From: SHYQ01 sp041674525
GTDB taxonomy: Bacteria > Chloroflexota > Dehalococcoidia > UBA2979
Length of the DNA stretch: 43,839 nucleotides
Assembly (NCBI GenBank): GCA_041674525.1
Contig: JBAYVN010000015.1
Location: 1-43,839, forward strand
Direction of reading: 5' to 3'
Below the pieces are notes generated by a model. The model was not told the origin of the DNA and did no database searches. It saw nothing but the letters and a program-made list of their open reading frames with translations. Positions 1-8,217 of the stretch are shown here, one piece after another. The position numbers and the translations under genes were made by a program. Position 1 is the first letter of the stretch, and each line of letters begins with the position of its first letter.

Positions 1-56
1 CCACGCCGCCACGCCGCCACGCCGCCACGCCGCCACGCCGCCACGCCGCCACGCCG
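1..56. repeat. 8-bp tandem repeat, seven perfect copies
   Basis: Seven uninterrupted copies of CCACGCCG start at the window edge, so the array may extend further left. It lies beyond the end of the ABC importer operon and is not in a recognisable gene. An 8-bp unit changes frame on every copy, so it is unlikely to be coding. It is followed by a short direct duplication (a 16-bp unit with CACTCGTTGCCCC, about 102-133). The rest of 57-251 holds nothing else I recognise apart from the hairpin at 194-224. Confidence 0.85.
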
Positions 57-193
57 TGAGGACGGTCCTACGAACGATCGTCGCCGGATGAGGGGCGACG
101 CACTCGTTGCCCCGCACACTCGTTGCCCCGCGCATGTCGCCGAGCGCGCCGTCCCCATCCGCCCGGCTGACGAACCAGCGGCCAGCGCGCGGT

Positions 194-224
194 GACGCCG
201 ACACCGCATCGCGGTGCCGGCGTC
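194..224 (-). terminator. Hairpin downstream of the ABC importer operon
   Basis: Arms GACGCCG-a-CACCGC and GCGGTG-c-CGGCGTC pair over 13 bp with a single A/C mismatch and a 3-base loop. The hairpin begins 28 bases after the last stop codon of the minus-strand importer operon. There is no clear U-tract on the minus-strand side, so the terminator role rests on position and stem strength only. Confidence 0.45.
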
Positions 225-251
225 TGCATGCGCGCACGCGCCTGGTGCTTG

Positions 252-1346
252 CTAGCGGGACACCTCGATCACCGGGAGGCCGCTGGCGTATCGCGGCGCG
301 ACCGCGGGCGAGTCCTCGGCGTAGAGGTGGCAGGCCACGTGATGCCCGGGCTCGGGCTGGCGCACCGGCGGCGCCTCCTCGGCGCAGATGTCCATGACGA
401 ACGGACAGCGCGTGCGGAAGCGACAACCCGAGGGCGGAGACAGGGGGCTCGGCAGCTCGCCCTCGAGCGGGGGCACATCGGACGCGACGCCCACGCCACC
501 GAGCACCGGCGTGGAGGCGAGGAGCGCGCGGGTGTACGGGTGCAGGGGGTTCTCGTACAGGCGGTCCGCGCCGCACGTCTCCACGGCCTGTCCCAGGTAC
601 ATGACGCAGACCGAGTCGCTCATGAACTGCACCACGTTCAGGTCATGGCTGATGAAGATGAAGGTCAGGCCCAGCTCCTCCTGGAGCCCCTTCAGGAGGT
701 TGAGCACCTGCGCCTGCACGGACTTGTCGAGCGCCGAGACGGCCTCGTCGCATACGACCAGCTGCGGCGACAACGCCAGCGCCCGCGCGATGTTCACGCG
801 CTGGCGCTGCCCGCCCGACATCTGGTGGGGGTAGTACGACGCGTGGTTGGCGTGCAGGCCGACCTGCTCGAGCAGCCAGCTCGTGCGCTCCCGCTGCTGC
901 TCCTTCGTGAAGCCGTGAACCTTCATGGGGAACGAGATGATCTCGCCCACGGATGCCCGAGGGTTCAGCGAGGAGTGAGGGTCCTGGAACACCATCTGCA
1001 TGTTGCGGCGCAGGGCCTTCTCGCTGGGTCCCGGACGGTGGAGCTGCCGGGGCGCACGCACGTTGGCGCCGTCGAAGATGATGTCGCCCTCGTCGATGGG
1101 CAGCAGCCCCACGATCAGCCTCGCCGCGGTGGACTTGCCGCAGCCCGACTCGCCGACGATGCCCATCGTGCTGCCGCGCACGACGTCGAACGAGAGCGAG
1201 TCGACGGCGGAGACGTATCCGCGCTTCAGCGGGCCGAGGCGCACGGGGAAGCGCTTGCTGACCTTGACCACCTCCAGCAGGTTGCGTCGCCCGGGCGACG
1301 CGGGAACGGGAGGCTGCGGCTCCGTGGCGATGGACTCCGTGACCAT
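252..1346 (-). CDS. Oligopeptide/dipeptide ABC importer ATPase, OppF/DppF type
   Basis: A cytoplasmic nucleotide-binding subunit that powers uptake of peptides or similar substrates through the two permeases encoded just upstream. In 364 residues it shows Walker A GESGCGKST (about 65-73), the signature MSGGQRQR, Walker B VVCDEAVSALD and the H-loop FISHD. It ends with the oligopeptide-transporter extension: LHPYTRALL, then a cysteine cluster (CRFRTRC, C, then C near the end) that is typical of this subfamily. The ATG at 1346 has AAGGAG seven bases upstream. It is the last gene of a four-gene minus-strand operon, 10 bases after the DppC-like permease. The substrate cannot be deduced because no binding protein is adjacent. 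Confidence 0.93.
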   Translation of the reverse strand: MVTESIATEPQPPVPASPGRRNLLEVVKVSKRFPVRLGPLKRGYVSAVDSLSFDVVRGSTMGIVGESGCGKSTAARLIVGLLPIDEGDIIFDGANVRAPRQLHRPGPSEKALRRNMQMVFQDPHSSLNPRASVGEIISFPMKVHGFTKEQQRERTSWLLEQVGLHANHASYYPHQMSGGQRQRVNIARALALSPQLVVCDEAVSALDKSVQAQVLNLLKGLQEELGLTFIFISHDLNVVQFMSDSVCVMYLGQAVETCGADRLYENPLHPYTRALLASTPVLGGVGVASDVPPLEGELPSPLSPPSGCRFRTRCPFVMDICAEEAPPVRQPEPGHHVACHLYAEDSPAVAPRYASGLPVIEVSR

Positions 1347-1356
1347 GAGCGGCTCC

Positions 1357-2262
1357 TTACTCTCGAACGTCGAGCGAGTCGCGGATGGTGTCCGCGAGCA
1401 TGTTGAACGAGATGGACGTCAGGAAGATGAAGAGGCCCGGCAGGGCGGCGACCCACGGGTTCATGTAGATCGCACCGCGCAGCGCGTTGAGCATGAAGCC
1501 CCACTCCGGCGTGGGTGGGCGCACGCCGAGCCCGAGGAAGGAGAGGCTGGCAGCGGTCACGATCGCCAGGCCGACCAGGCCGGATGCGTACACGAAGATC
1601 GGGCTGAAGATGTTGGCGAGCACCTGCGTCAGGATGATGCGCGAGGTCGACGCGCCGCTGAGCCGGGCCGCCTCGATGAACTCGGAGACGACGATCCGCC
1701 GGGTGGCCGCCTCCGCGACGCGCGCGATCGGCGCGATGTAGATGATCGTGAGCGCGATGATCTGGTTGACCAGGCCCGGGCCGAGCGAGGCCGAGATGGC
1801 GATCGCGAGGAGCACGGCGGGGAACGCGTAGAACATATCCATCGTGCGCATGATCACCGCCGCGACCCAGCGGCCGAGAAAGCCCGAGAGCGACCCGAGG
1901 GCGGTGCCGATCACCGTCGCGAGGGCGACCGGCGTCAGCCCGGCGATCAGCGACATGCGGCCGCCATACAGGATGCGCGTCAGCATGTCGCGTCCCTGCT
2001 CGTCTGTGCCCAGGAGGTGGCCCGGCGCCCCGATCGGCCGCAGGCGCGCGGTGGCCGCGCCGATCGCCGGATCGTACGAGGTCAGGAGCGGCGCCAGCAG
2101 GGACATCGCGATGAGCGCGCTGAGCACGGCCAGCGCGCCGAGTCCGACGCGGTTGTGGAGAAACCGCCGGCGTGACGCCTGCAGGTAGGACTCGGGCCGC
2201 GCTGGCGCATCCCCGGCGGCCCAGCGTGCCGCGGCGCTGCTGACTGGGTTCGCAATCGTCAT
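1357..2262 (-). CDS. Peptide ABC importer permease, DppC/OppC type
   Basis: An integral membrane permease of the binding-protein-dependent transport family, 301 residues. An N-terminal cytoplasmic tail and first membrane helix (VLSALIAMSLLAPLLTSYDP) are followed by the DppC-type loop with GTDEQGRDMLTRILYGGR. The transmembrane core carries the EAA loop (EAARLSGAS), which contacts the ATPases. I chose the ATG at 2262 because GAGGAGAGGTGA lies just upstream; the frame stays open 13 codons further to 2301 without a better ribosome site. It sits 45 bases after the DppB-like gene and 10 before the ATPase, consistent with one transcript. Confidence 0.92.
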   Translation of the reverse strand: MTIANPVSSAAARWAAGDAPARPESYLQASRRRFLHNRVGLGALAVLSALIAMSLLAPLLTSYDPAIGAATARLRPIGAPGHLLGTDEQGRDMLTRILYGGRMSLIAGLTPVALATVIGTALGSLSGFLGRWVAAVIMRTMDMFYAFPAVLLAIAISASLGPGLVNQIIALTIIYIAPIARVAEAATRRIVVSEFIEAARLSGASTSRIILTQVLANIFSPIFVYASGLVGLAIVTAASLSFLGLGVRPPTPEWGFMLNALRGAIYMNPWVAALPGLFIFLTSISFNMLADTIRDSLDVRE

Positions 2263-2307
2263 CTCCGTCACCTCTCCTCGGGCCCTCGGCGGAACGTGCA
2301 CGCGGGG

Positions 2308-3252
2308 CTATGCGCCTCGCTTGAGACGGGGATCGAAGATCATCTGGATCAGGTCGACGCCCAGGTTCAGCAACACGAACGTCGAGGCGATCACCATCGT
2401 CGTCGCCTGGACGACTGGCAGGTCACGCGCTGCGATCGCGTTGAAGACGAGCTGGCCGAGCCCGGGCCACGAGAAGATCGTCTCGATCAGCACCGACCCG
2501 CCGAGCAGGAAGCCGACCTGCAGTCCCGCCGTGGTGAGCACCGGCGACGCCGCGTTCTTCGCCACGTGGGCGAGCACCTGCCACTCGCGCAGTCCTTTGG
2601 CGCGCAGCGTGTCGACGAACTCGGCGTGGAACGTCTCCACGATGCTCGCGCGCGAAACGCGTGCGGTGATCGCGATGCTCACCATCGAACCGGACAGCAC
2701 CGGCATCAGCAGGTGGGCGAAGTAGTTCCCGGCGCCGTGCTCGAACGTCGCCAGTCCGCCCGCGGGCAGCACCTTCAGCTGCGCCGAGAACAGGATCAGC
2801 AGGAGGATCGCCACCCAGAACGAGGGGACGGAGAGCCCCACGATCGCGAAGCCCGTCACGAAGCGATCGACGCGCGAGCCGCGGTACACGCCGGCGAGCG
2901 TCCCCAGCGCGACACCCGTCAGCAGCCCGAACGTCGCCGAGTAGACGGCGAGCGACGCCGTGTTGCGCCACGCGACGGAGATCAGCTCGGCGACCTCGCG
3001 GCGGCGGAACTGCGAGTAGCCGAAGTCCCCGCGCACCACATCGTCCAGCCACATCACGTAGCGCACCGGGAGCGCGCGGTCGAGGCCCAGGCTGCTCGCC
3101 AGGTGCGCGCGATCAGCCTCGGTCGCGTCCTGGGGAAGCAGCCCCGCCAGCGGATCGCCGGGCAGGATGGAAAGCAGCAGGTAGATGATCAGCGTGACGC
3201 CGAAGAGGGTCGGGAGTGCCATCCCGGCCCGGCGCATGACGAGCACGAGCAT
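2308..3252 (-). CDS. Peptide ABC importer permease, DppB/OppB type
   Basis: The partner permease of the importer, about 314 residues. The N-terminus (RRAGMALPTLFGVTLIIYLL then SILPGDP) is the characteristic DppB first helix and loop. The EAA-type loop (VDTLRAKGLREWQVLAHV) and the segment with ETIFSWPGLGQLV near the C-terminus are also family hallmarks. The ATG at 3252 shares its A with the TGA of the upstream ATPase gene (TGATG coupling) and has GGAAGGGG upstream, so translation is probably coupled. An in-frame extension to 3339 exists but would overlap the upstream gene by 88 bases and is not preferred. Confidence 0.92.
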   Translation of the reverse strand: MLVLVMRRAGMALPTLFGVTLIIYLLLSILPGDPLAGLLPQDATEADRAHLASSLGLDRALPVRYVMWLDDVVRGDFGYSQFRRREVAELISVAWRNTASLAVYSATFGLLTGVALGTLAGVYRGSRVDRFVTGFAIVGLSVPSFWVAILLLILFSAQLKVLPAGGLATFEHGAGNYFAHLLMPVLSGSMVSIAITARVSRASIVETFHAEFVDTLRAKGLREWQVLAHVAKNAASPVLTTAGLQVGFLLGGSVLIETIFSWPGLGQLVFNAIAARDLPVVQATTMVIASTFVLLNLGVDLIQMIFDPRLKRGA

Positions 3253-4301
3253 CAGCGGGCCCCTTCCGGCGCCGCCAGCACGCAGCGCACCTGCTGCGTG
3301 GGGCTGACCACGGTGAGATGGGGCAGCGCCTCCCAGCACTCGCCGCGCGCGGCGTGGCAGCGCGGGGCAAACGAGCAGCCCGGCGGCAGGTTCGCCAGGT
3401 TGGGCGGCGCGCCGGGGATCGCCTCGGGGCGTTCGGTCTGGCCGGGGCGGATGTTCGCCTCCAGCAGGCCTCGCGTGTACGGGTGCTGCGGGGAACGCAC
3501 GATGTCCTCAAGCCGCCCGGACTCCACGATCCGCCCCGCGTACATCACCGCGATGTCATCCGAGATCTCGGCGGCGACCGCGAGGTCGTGGGTGACGAAG
3601 ATGATCGCCATCCCCAGGCCGTCCTTCAGCTCGCGGAACAGGTCCAGGACGCGCGCCTGCACGGTCACATCCAGGGCCGTGGTCGGCTCATCGGCGAGCA
3701 GCAGGCTCGGGCTCGACACCAGCGCCATGGCGATCACCACGCGCTGCCGCATGCCACCGGACAGCTCGAAGGGATACGCCTTCAGCCGCCGCTCGGGGGA
3801 GGAGATCTGGACGGTCTTCAGCAGCTCCAGCGCACGCTCTGATGCCGCGGCCTTCGACATCGGCCTGTGCCGCCGAATCGTCTCGACCAGCTGCTGCTCG
3901 ACCGTGAACACGGGATCGAGCGCCGTCATGGGGTCCTGGAACACCATGGACACCCACTCGCCGCGGATATCCTTGCGCTCTCGCGGCGACATGCTGATGA
4001 GATCGCGGTCGCGGAGGATGACCTCGCCGGAGATGCGCGTGGACGTCGGCTGGAGGCCGAGGATGGTGCGCAGCATGGCGCTCTTGCCGGAGCCCGACTC
4101 GCCCAGCACGCCCAGCACGCGGCCCGCGCGCAGCTCGTAGGAGACGTGGTTCACCGCGGTGAGCCAGCCCTGCCGCGTGGGGAACTGCGTGACGAGGTCG
4201 CGCACGCGGAGCAGCGGCCGATCGTGGGACGTCTCCGTCCCGGTCCAGGCGAACGGTTCCTCGGTGTGCTCCGCAACGGGGACTGATACTCGCAGTGCCA
4301 A
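3252..4301 (-). CDS. Oligopeptide/dipeptide ABC importer ATPase, OppD/DppD type
   Basis: First gene of the importer operon, 349 residues. It has Walker A GESGSGKSA (the last residue is A rather than T or S), the signature LSGGMRQRVVIAMAL, Walker B LLLADEPTTALDVT, the H-loop FVTHDLAV, and the C-terminal oligopeptide extension with QHPYTRGLL and four cysteines (CSFAPRC, C, C). The start is a TTG at 4301 preceded by GGAGGATCCG, a good ribosome-binding site; no in-frame ATG nearby is as well placed. The two ATPases presumably form a heterodimer with the two permeases. The upstream region is shared with the divergent amidase remnant. Confidence 0.92.
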   Translation of the reverse strand: MALRVSVPVAEHTEEPFAWTGTETSHDRPLLRVRDLVTQFPTRQGWLTAVNHVSYELRAGRVLGVLGESGSGKSAMLRTILGLQPTSTRISGEVILRDRDLISMSPRERKDIRGEWVSMVFQDPMTALDPVFTVEQQLVETIRRHRPMSKAAASERALELLKTVQISSPERRLKAYPFELSGGMRQRVVIAMALVSSPSLLLADEPTTALDVTVQARVLDLFRELKDGLGMAIIFVTHDLAVAAEISDDIAVMYAGRIVESGRLEDIVRSPQHPYTRGLLEANIRPGQTERPEAIPGAPPNLANLPPGCSFAPRCHAARGECWEALPHLTVVSPTQQVRCVLAAPEGAR

Positions 4302-4632
4302 CGGATCCTCCGTTCGTCGCCCGCTCGGGCATCGCGCCCTGTGACGCTCCCGAGGCTATGCGGCGCACGTGTCATCCCCGTGACTCGCGAGTGAAACTCG
4401 CGTGTCCGGTCCGCTTCCCGGAACTTACGGACCTCTTTCGATCGTGAGACGGCTGTGTTTCGTCCTGCGCGCGTGTCCTCAGGCCCGCCGCGCCGCCGCA
4501 GTGTGCTGGCTGCATCGCCGCAGCGGCGCGGTGACAATTTCTCACAGGCCATTCACGGTCAGGTCACCGGGCGGAAACGCCGCCCGCGCAGGCTCACGAC
4601 AGAGTGACGGTGCGCAGGTGAAGGAGTCTCCC
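4302..4632. promoter_or_regulatory. Divergent intergenic region, importer operon / amidase remnant
   Basis: About 330 bases between the TTG start of the importer operon (minus) and the GTG start of the amidase remnant (plus), so it should hold both promoters. I cannot assign convincing -35/-10 boxes. The one clear element is a symmetric site at 4386-4402. Confidence 0.4.
4386..4402. promoter_or_regulatory. Candidate operator: CGCGAGT-N3-ACTCGCG inverted repeat
   Basis: A perfect 7-bp inverted repeat with a 3-base spacer, located in the divergent spacer about 85 bases upstream of the importer operon start and 230 upstream of the amidase remnant. Size and location fit a dimeric repressor site. 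No regulator gene is adjacent, so the binding protein is unknown. Confidence 0.3.
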
Positions 4633-5369
4633 GTGGACATGCCGATGACGATCCAGGAGGCCGCGGCCGCGATGCGCGCCGGCACCCTGACCAGCACCGC
4701 GCTCACCCGGGCGCACCTGGACCGGATCGAGGCGCTGAACCCGACGCTCGGCGCGTTCATCACCGTGATGCCCGAGGTCGCCCTCGCGGAGGCCGCGGCG
4801 GCCGATGCGCTCTTCGCGCGGGGCGTGGATCACGGTCCGTTACAGGGCATCCCGCTGGCGGTGAAGGACATCATCGCCACGAAGACCGCCCCCACGACGG
4901 CGAACAGCGTGGTCCTGGACTGTTGCTGGATCACGCGGACGTGCCGGAGCGTACGCAGGATCGCGAAGCCATCGAGCACCCCGTGGACCTCGACCGCGAC
5001 CCGCAGTACCGGGCGACGCTCGATGGCCGCGTCAAGCTGCGCGAGTCCGTGATCGCGCTCATGGACCGCTACGACCTCGACGCGCTGATCTACCCGCACA
5101 AGCTGCACGGTCCCCTGAAGATCGGACCGCGCGACGATCCGGAGCGCGCCTACCAGCCGAACCAGATGAGCCCGCTCACCGGCCTGCCTGCGTTCATCGT
5201 GCCGATGGGCTTCACCGCTGAGGGGCTGCCGGTGGGGCTTGAGATCCTCGGACGCCCGTGGAGCGAGCCGACGCTGATCAAGCTTGCGAGTGGATTCGAG
5301 GCTGCGACGGACAACCGCCGCGTCCCGGACACCACGCCCCCGCTGCCCGGCGAGCGCATCGACTACTGA
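4633..5369 (+). pseudogene. Amidase-signature family hydrolase, internally deleted and frameshifted
   Basis: Remnant of an amidase (Ser-cisSer-Lys hydrolase acting on amides). The first part, from a GTG with AAGGAG six bases upstream, encodes about 96 residues typical of an amidase N-terminus, ending in GIPLAVKDIIATKTAPTTAN with the catalytic Lys at about position 78. At about 4918-4925 the homology jumps to another frame that encodes the C-terminal third (DRDPQYRATLDGRVKLRESV, YDLDALIYP, LTGLPAFIVPMGF, GLPVGLEILGRPW) and stops at 5369. The glycine/serine-rich amidase signature with both catalytic serines is absent. Together the parts give about 245 residues against about 450-520 for the family. 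Reading straight through the first frame stops at 5052, so no active enzyme is expected. Confidence 0.85.
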
Positions 5370-5377
5370 GCCGCCCG

Positions 5378-5432
5378 CCGACGGGGTGAGGGAGCGAAGG
5401 AGCGAGGGAGAGCGAAGGAGCGCAGCCGTCGG
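5378..5432. repeat. Purine-rich direct repeat enclosed by a CCGACGG/CCGTCGG inverted repeat
   Basis: Directly after the amidase remnant, a 7-bp inverted repeat (5378-5384 and 5426-5432) encloses a G/A-rich segment with two copies of GAGCGAAGGAGCG (5392-5404 and 5410-5422, period 18). Together it could fold as a stem with a purine-rich loop. A TATCAT hexamer at about 5450 could be a -10 box for the following thioredoxin gene. Confidence 0.5.
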
Positions 5433-5491
5433 TGCGTGCGACAGCGGGGTATCATCGAGGGGCTGCGGACGGCCGCGCGGAGGGTTCCCCG

Positions 5492-6055
5492 GTGTTTCGA
5501 CTGGCTGCCCTGTCCTTCCTCGTCACCGCGCTGATCTTCGCGGCCATTGGCACGGTGGGATACCGCACCCTCCGGCCGTTGTTCGACCCTGCGTGGGGCG
5601 CGGCGGCCGCCGCCACGTCGGCAGAGGCCATGGTCGGGCGCGCGGCGCCGGACTTCAGCCTCCAGGACTCCGTGACCGGCCGTGACGTGCGCCTGTCGGA
5701 CTACCGGGGGAAGACCGTGGTCCTCAACTTCTGGGCCACCTGGTGCGGCCCGTGCCGCTTCGAGATGCCGGCGCTGGAGCAGGCGTACCGGGAGCACGGC
5801 GGCGCGGACGTGGTGGTGATCGCCGTCAACCTGCGCGAGACGAACGACGAGGTGGCGGCGTTCCGCCGGAGCCTGGACCTGACGTTCCCCATGCTGATGG
5901 ACCGCCAGGGCGCCGTCTACGCCCAGTACGACGGCCGGGTCCTGCCGCAGACGTTCTTCATCGACCGCAACGGGGTGGTGCGGGGCAAGCATGTCGGCGG
6001 CCTCGGCCCGGCGGACCTGGCGCGCGGCGTGCAGGTCGCCCGGGACGAGGAGTAG
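5492..6055 (+). CDS. TlpA-like membrane-anchored thiol-disulfide oxidoreductase
   Basis: A 187-residue protein with one N-terminal membrane helix (LAALSFLVTALIFAAIGTVG) and a thioredoxin-like domain of the AhpC-TSA/TlpA type facing outside. The core motif is FWATWCGPCRFEMP, with the redox pair Cys85 and Cys88. It is followed by the family-typical QTFFIDRNGVV (cis-Pro loop) and a C-terminal GGLGPADL segment. TlpA/ResA proteins reduce disulfides in exported proteins or cytochrome c apoproteins; the target here is unknown because no cytochrome genes are adjacent. The GTG at 5492 follows GGAGGG by 8 bases. An upstream GTG/ATG-like extension lacks a ribosome site. It converges on the RraA-like gene. 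Confidence 0.87.
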   Translation: MFRLAALSFLVTALIFAAIGTVGYRTLRPLFDPAWGAAAAATSAEAMVGRAAPDFSLQDSVTGRDVRLSDYRGKTVVLNFWATWCGPCRFEMPALEQAYREHGGADVVVIAVNLRETNDEVAAFRRSLDLTFPMLMDRQGAVYAQYDGRVLPQTFFIDRNGVVRGKHVGGLGPADLARGVQVARDEE

Positions 6056-6131
6056 CCGCCCCCGGCAAGGCGCACGCGCACCCCCTCCCCGCCGCTGCCG
6101 GCGACGCCGAGGCCCGCACCCGGAGTCAGCC

Positions 6132-6851
6132 TCAGCGGTCAGGCGCGCCGCCGGCGCGGGTCGCCGCCTCGTACCGGGCCTCCGTGTCGGCATTCGGTGG
6201 GTACAGCCCGGGCAGCGCCGCGCCCTTCGCGATCTCGCCGAGGATCCACGCCTCCAGCCGCTCGTGCTTGAGCGCGGACGGGATCAACTCGTCCAGTGCG
6301 GCCGGGGGAATGACCACTCCCCCGTCATCGTCCAGCACGATGATGTCGCCCGGCAGGACCGCGACGCCGCCGCACCCCACAGGCTCCTGCCAGTTCGCGA
6401 GCGCGAGGCCCGCCGTGATCGGAGGCGCCGCCATTCCCTGGCACCAGACCGGCAGCCCGCTCGCGATCAGGCCGGGCGTGTCTCGCAGCGCGCCGTCCGT
6501 CACCAGCGCGGCGACTCCGCGGTAGCGCATGCGCGAGGACATCACGTCGCCGAAGACGCCTGCGCCCAGGTTCCCCATGGCGTCGACCACGACGACCGCC
6601 CCGGGCGGAACCACCTCGACGGACTCGACGAAGGAGCGCCGTTGCGGCCAGGCCTGCGGGTTCGAGAAGTCCTCGCGGAACGGGATGAAGCGCATCGTGA
6701 ACGCCTCACCCACCACGCGCGGCTGCCCGGTCCGCAGCGGGCGGGGGCCGCGCATCCAGACGCTGTGCAACCCGAGCCGGCGCAACTCCGTGGTGATCGT
6801 CGCGGTGGACACGTGCGACAGGGCATCGATGACTGCGGGGTCGAGGGACAT
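6132..6851 (-). CDS. RraA-like protein (HMG/CHA aldolase or oxaloacetate decarboxylase family)
   Basis: A 239-residue protein of the RraA fold. Members are either inhibitors of RNase E or metal-dependent class II aldolases/decarboxylases acting on 4-hydroxy-4-methyl-2-oxoglutarate and related oxo-acids. Visible family features are the N-terminal VSTATITTELRRLG, the GNLGAGVFGDVMSSRMRYRG stretch, GVAALVTDGALRD (with the active-site Arg-Asp) and the hydrophobic VLPGDIIVLDDDGGVVIPP. It is somewhat longer than RNase inhibitor RraA (about 160 aa), which favours the aldolase/decarboxylase type. The ATG at 6851 has GGAGG six bases upstream. It is a single minus-strand gene, convergent with the thioredoxin and divergent from the slipin. 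Confidence 0.85.
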   Translation of the reverse strand: MSLDPAVIDALSHVSTATITTELRRLGLHSVWMRGPRPLRTGQPRVVGEAFTMRFIPFREDFSNPQAWPQRRSFVESVEVVPPGAVVVVDAMGNLGAGVFGDVMSSRMRYRGVAALVTDGALRDTPGLIASGLPVWCQGMAAPPITAGLALANWQEPVGCGGVAVLPGDIIVLDDDGGVVIPPAALDELIPSALKHERLEAWILGEIAKGAALPGLYPPNADTEARYEAATRAGGAPDR

Positions 6852-7046
6852 GCTGTGCCTCCTTCATGTCCAGTGGCGGCCGGCACGCCCGGAGGGCCCG
6901 GCCGGGGTGACATCATCGCGCGCGGCGACAAGCGGCGGGCCCGAGCGGCGGCATCGACGGGCCCTCGGCGGGATCGCCGGCGCCCCGAATGCGTATAGTC
7001 CGAGGGGACCGGACAGCCGCGCGCGGCTGAGGAACGGAGAATCGCG

Positions 7047-7829
7047 ATGGATGCCGTGCTGATCGTGGTCGGGATCGTGATCGTGCTGGCGATCGTGTCC
7101 GTGAAGGTGGTCTCGGAGTACGAGCGGGGCGTGATCTTCCGCCTCGGCCGGCTGATGGGCGCACGGGGCCCCGGCCTGTTCCTGGTGATCCCGATCATCG
7201 AACGCATGGTGCGCATCGATCTGCGGGTGATCACGCACAACGTGCCGCCGCAGGAGGTCATCACCCGCGACAACGTGACCATCAAGGTGAACGCGGTCCT
7301 CTACTTCAAGGTTATCGACCCCAACCAGGCCGTCACCGAGATCGAGGACTACGCAGCGGCCACCTCGCAGATCGCGCAGACCTCCCTGCGGAACGTCGTC
7401 GGCCAGTCCCACCTCGATGAGCTGCTCGCGGAGCGGGAGCGCATCAACGCGCGCCTCCAGCAGATCATCGATGAGCAGACCACGCCGTGGGGCGTGCAGG
7501 TGACGCTGGTCGAGGTGAAGGACGTGGAACTCCCGCCGTCGATGCAGCGTGCCATGGCCCGCCAGGCCGAGGCGGAACGCGAGCGGCGAGCGAAGGTGAT
7601 TAACGCCGAGGGCGAGCTCCAGGCATCCGAGAAGCTCGCAGAGGCGGGGCGCATCCTGGCTCAGGTGCCTACCACGATGCAGCTGCGCTACCTGCAGACG
7701 CTCACGGAGATCGCGAGCGAGCAGAACAGCACCATCATCTTCCCGATCCCGATCGAACTACTCGGCAACCTGCTCTCGCGTCCGGCCGCGGTTCAGCCGG
7801 ACGCTCCTCCGCCGGCGCCCGTTGTGTAG
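7047..7829 (+). CDS. Slipin / stomatin-like SPFH (band 7) membrane protein
   Basis: A 260-residue protein. An N-terminal membrane helix (about 4-20, LIVVGIVIVLAIVSV) is followed by an SPFH domain (YERGVIFRLGRL, GPGLFLVIP, NVPPQEVITRDNVTIKVNAV) and a C-terminal helical region (MARQAEAERERRAKVINAEG) that forms oligomers in this family. Slipins organise membrane microdomains, often together with an NfeD protein; no nfeD is adjacent. The ATG at 7047 has GGAACGGAG upstream, and TATAGT at about 6994 is a plausible -10 box. A hairpin follows the stop. The position beside heat-shock and ribosome-related genes suggests a role in envelope stress, which is inference. Confidence 0.92.
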   Translation: MDAVLIVVGIVIVLAIVSVKVVSEYERGVIFRLGRLMGARGPGLFLVIPIIERMVRIDLRVITHNVPPQEVITRDNVTIKVNAVLYFKVIDPNQAVTEIEDYAAATSQIAQTSLRNVVGQSHLDELLAERERINARLQQIIDEQTTPWGVQVTLVEVKDVELPPSMQRAMARQAEAERERRAKVINAEGELQASEKLAEAGRILAQVPTTMQLRYLQTLTEIASEQNSTIIFPIPIELLGNLLSRPAAVQPDAPPPAPVV

Positions 7830-7841
7830 GCAGCGCCCGGA

Positions 7842-7876
7842 GGCTGCACCATTGTGCACGTCTGCACGGTGGAGCC
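7842..7876 (+). terminator. Hairpin after the slipin gene
   Basis: A compound stem, GGCT-g-CACC / GGTG-g-AGCC, encloses a second stem, GTGCA-cgtc-TGCAC. It begins 12 bases after the slipin stop. There is no U-tract, so it may act as a structured 3' end or a weak terminator. Confidence 0.4.
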
Positions 7877-7980
7877 AGCGGCGAAGAACCGAGAGAGGCC
7901 CGCAAGGAAGATCGCGCACGAGTTAAGGTGAAGCCGAGCCCCTGGCCCGCATGCTGGTTCCCGCACGAAGGGAGACCAGC

Positions 7981-8208
7981 ATGCCAGCACTTGGATTCAG
8001 CCTCTTCCTGGTGACCCTCGGGGCCATCCTGCTGTGGGCTGTCAACGTCCCGGCCGCCGGGGCGATCAACATTCGCGCCGTCGGCGCCATCCTCTTCGCC
8101 GTGGGAACCCTCGGCTCCATTCTCGCGATGCTGTTCTGGACCAGCTTCGCCCCGTTCGGCACGCACGTGCACGAGCGCGACACGCACGAGCATCTGCACG
8201 TCGAGTAG
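7981..8208 (+). CDS. DUF6458-like small two-helix membrane protein
   Basis: A 75-residue protein with two predicted membrane helices (LGFSLFLVTLGAILLWAVNV and VGAILFAVGTLGSILAMLF) separated by a short loop with NIRAVG. The C-terminal tail is rich in His, Asp and Glu (THVHERDTHEHLHVE). The pattern of a first helix ending in a conserved AVN and a second helix starting at VGxIL matches DUF6458 proteins of unknown function. The His-rich tail could bind metal. The ATG at 7981 has GAAGGGAG upstream; an in-frame ATG at 7951 would add 10 residues. It ends 9 bases from the stop of the convergent MFS gene. Confidence 0.65.
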   Translation: MPALGFSLFLVTLGAILLWAVNVPAAGAINIRAVGAILFAVGTLGSILAMLFWTSFAPFGTHVHERDTHEHLHVE

Positions 8209-8217
8209 ACGCAGGTG

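Noticed and set aside
192..1406. 404-aa open frame on the plus strand opposite the OppF-like ATPase
   Set aside because: Composition (Arg/His/Asp-rich) is what antisense reading of a GC-rich gene gives; the minus strand has a full ABC ATPase.
2296..4140. 614-aa open frame on the plus strand over the importer genes
   Set aside because: Antisense shadow of DppB- and DppD-like genes; no family features.
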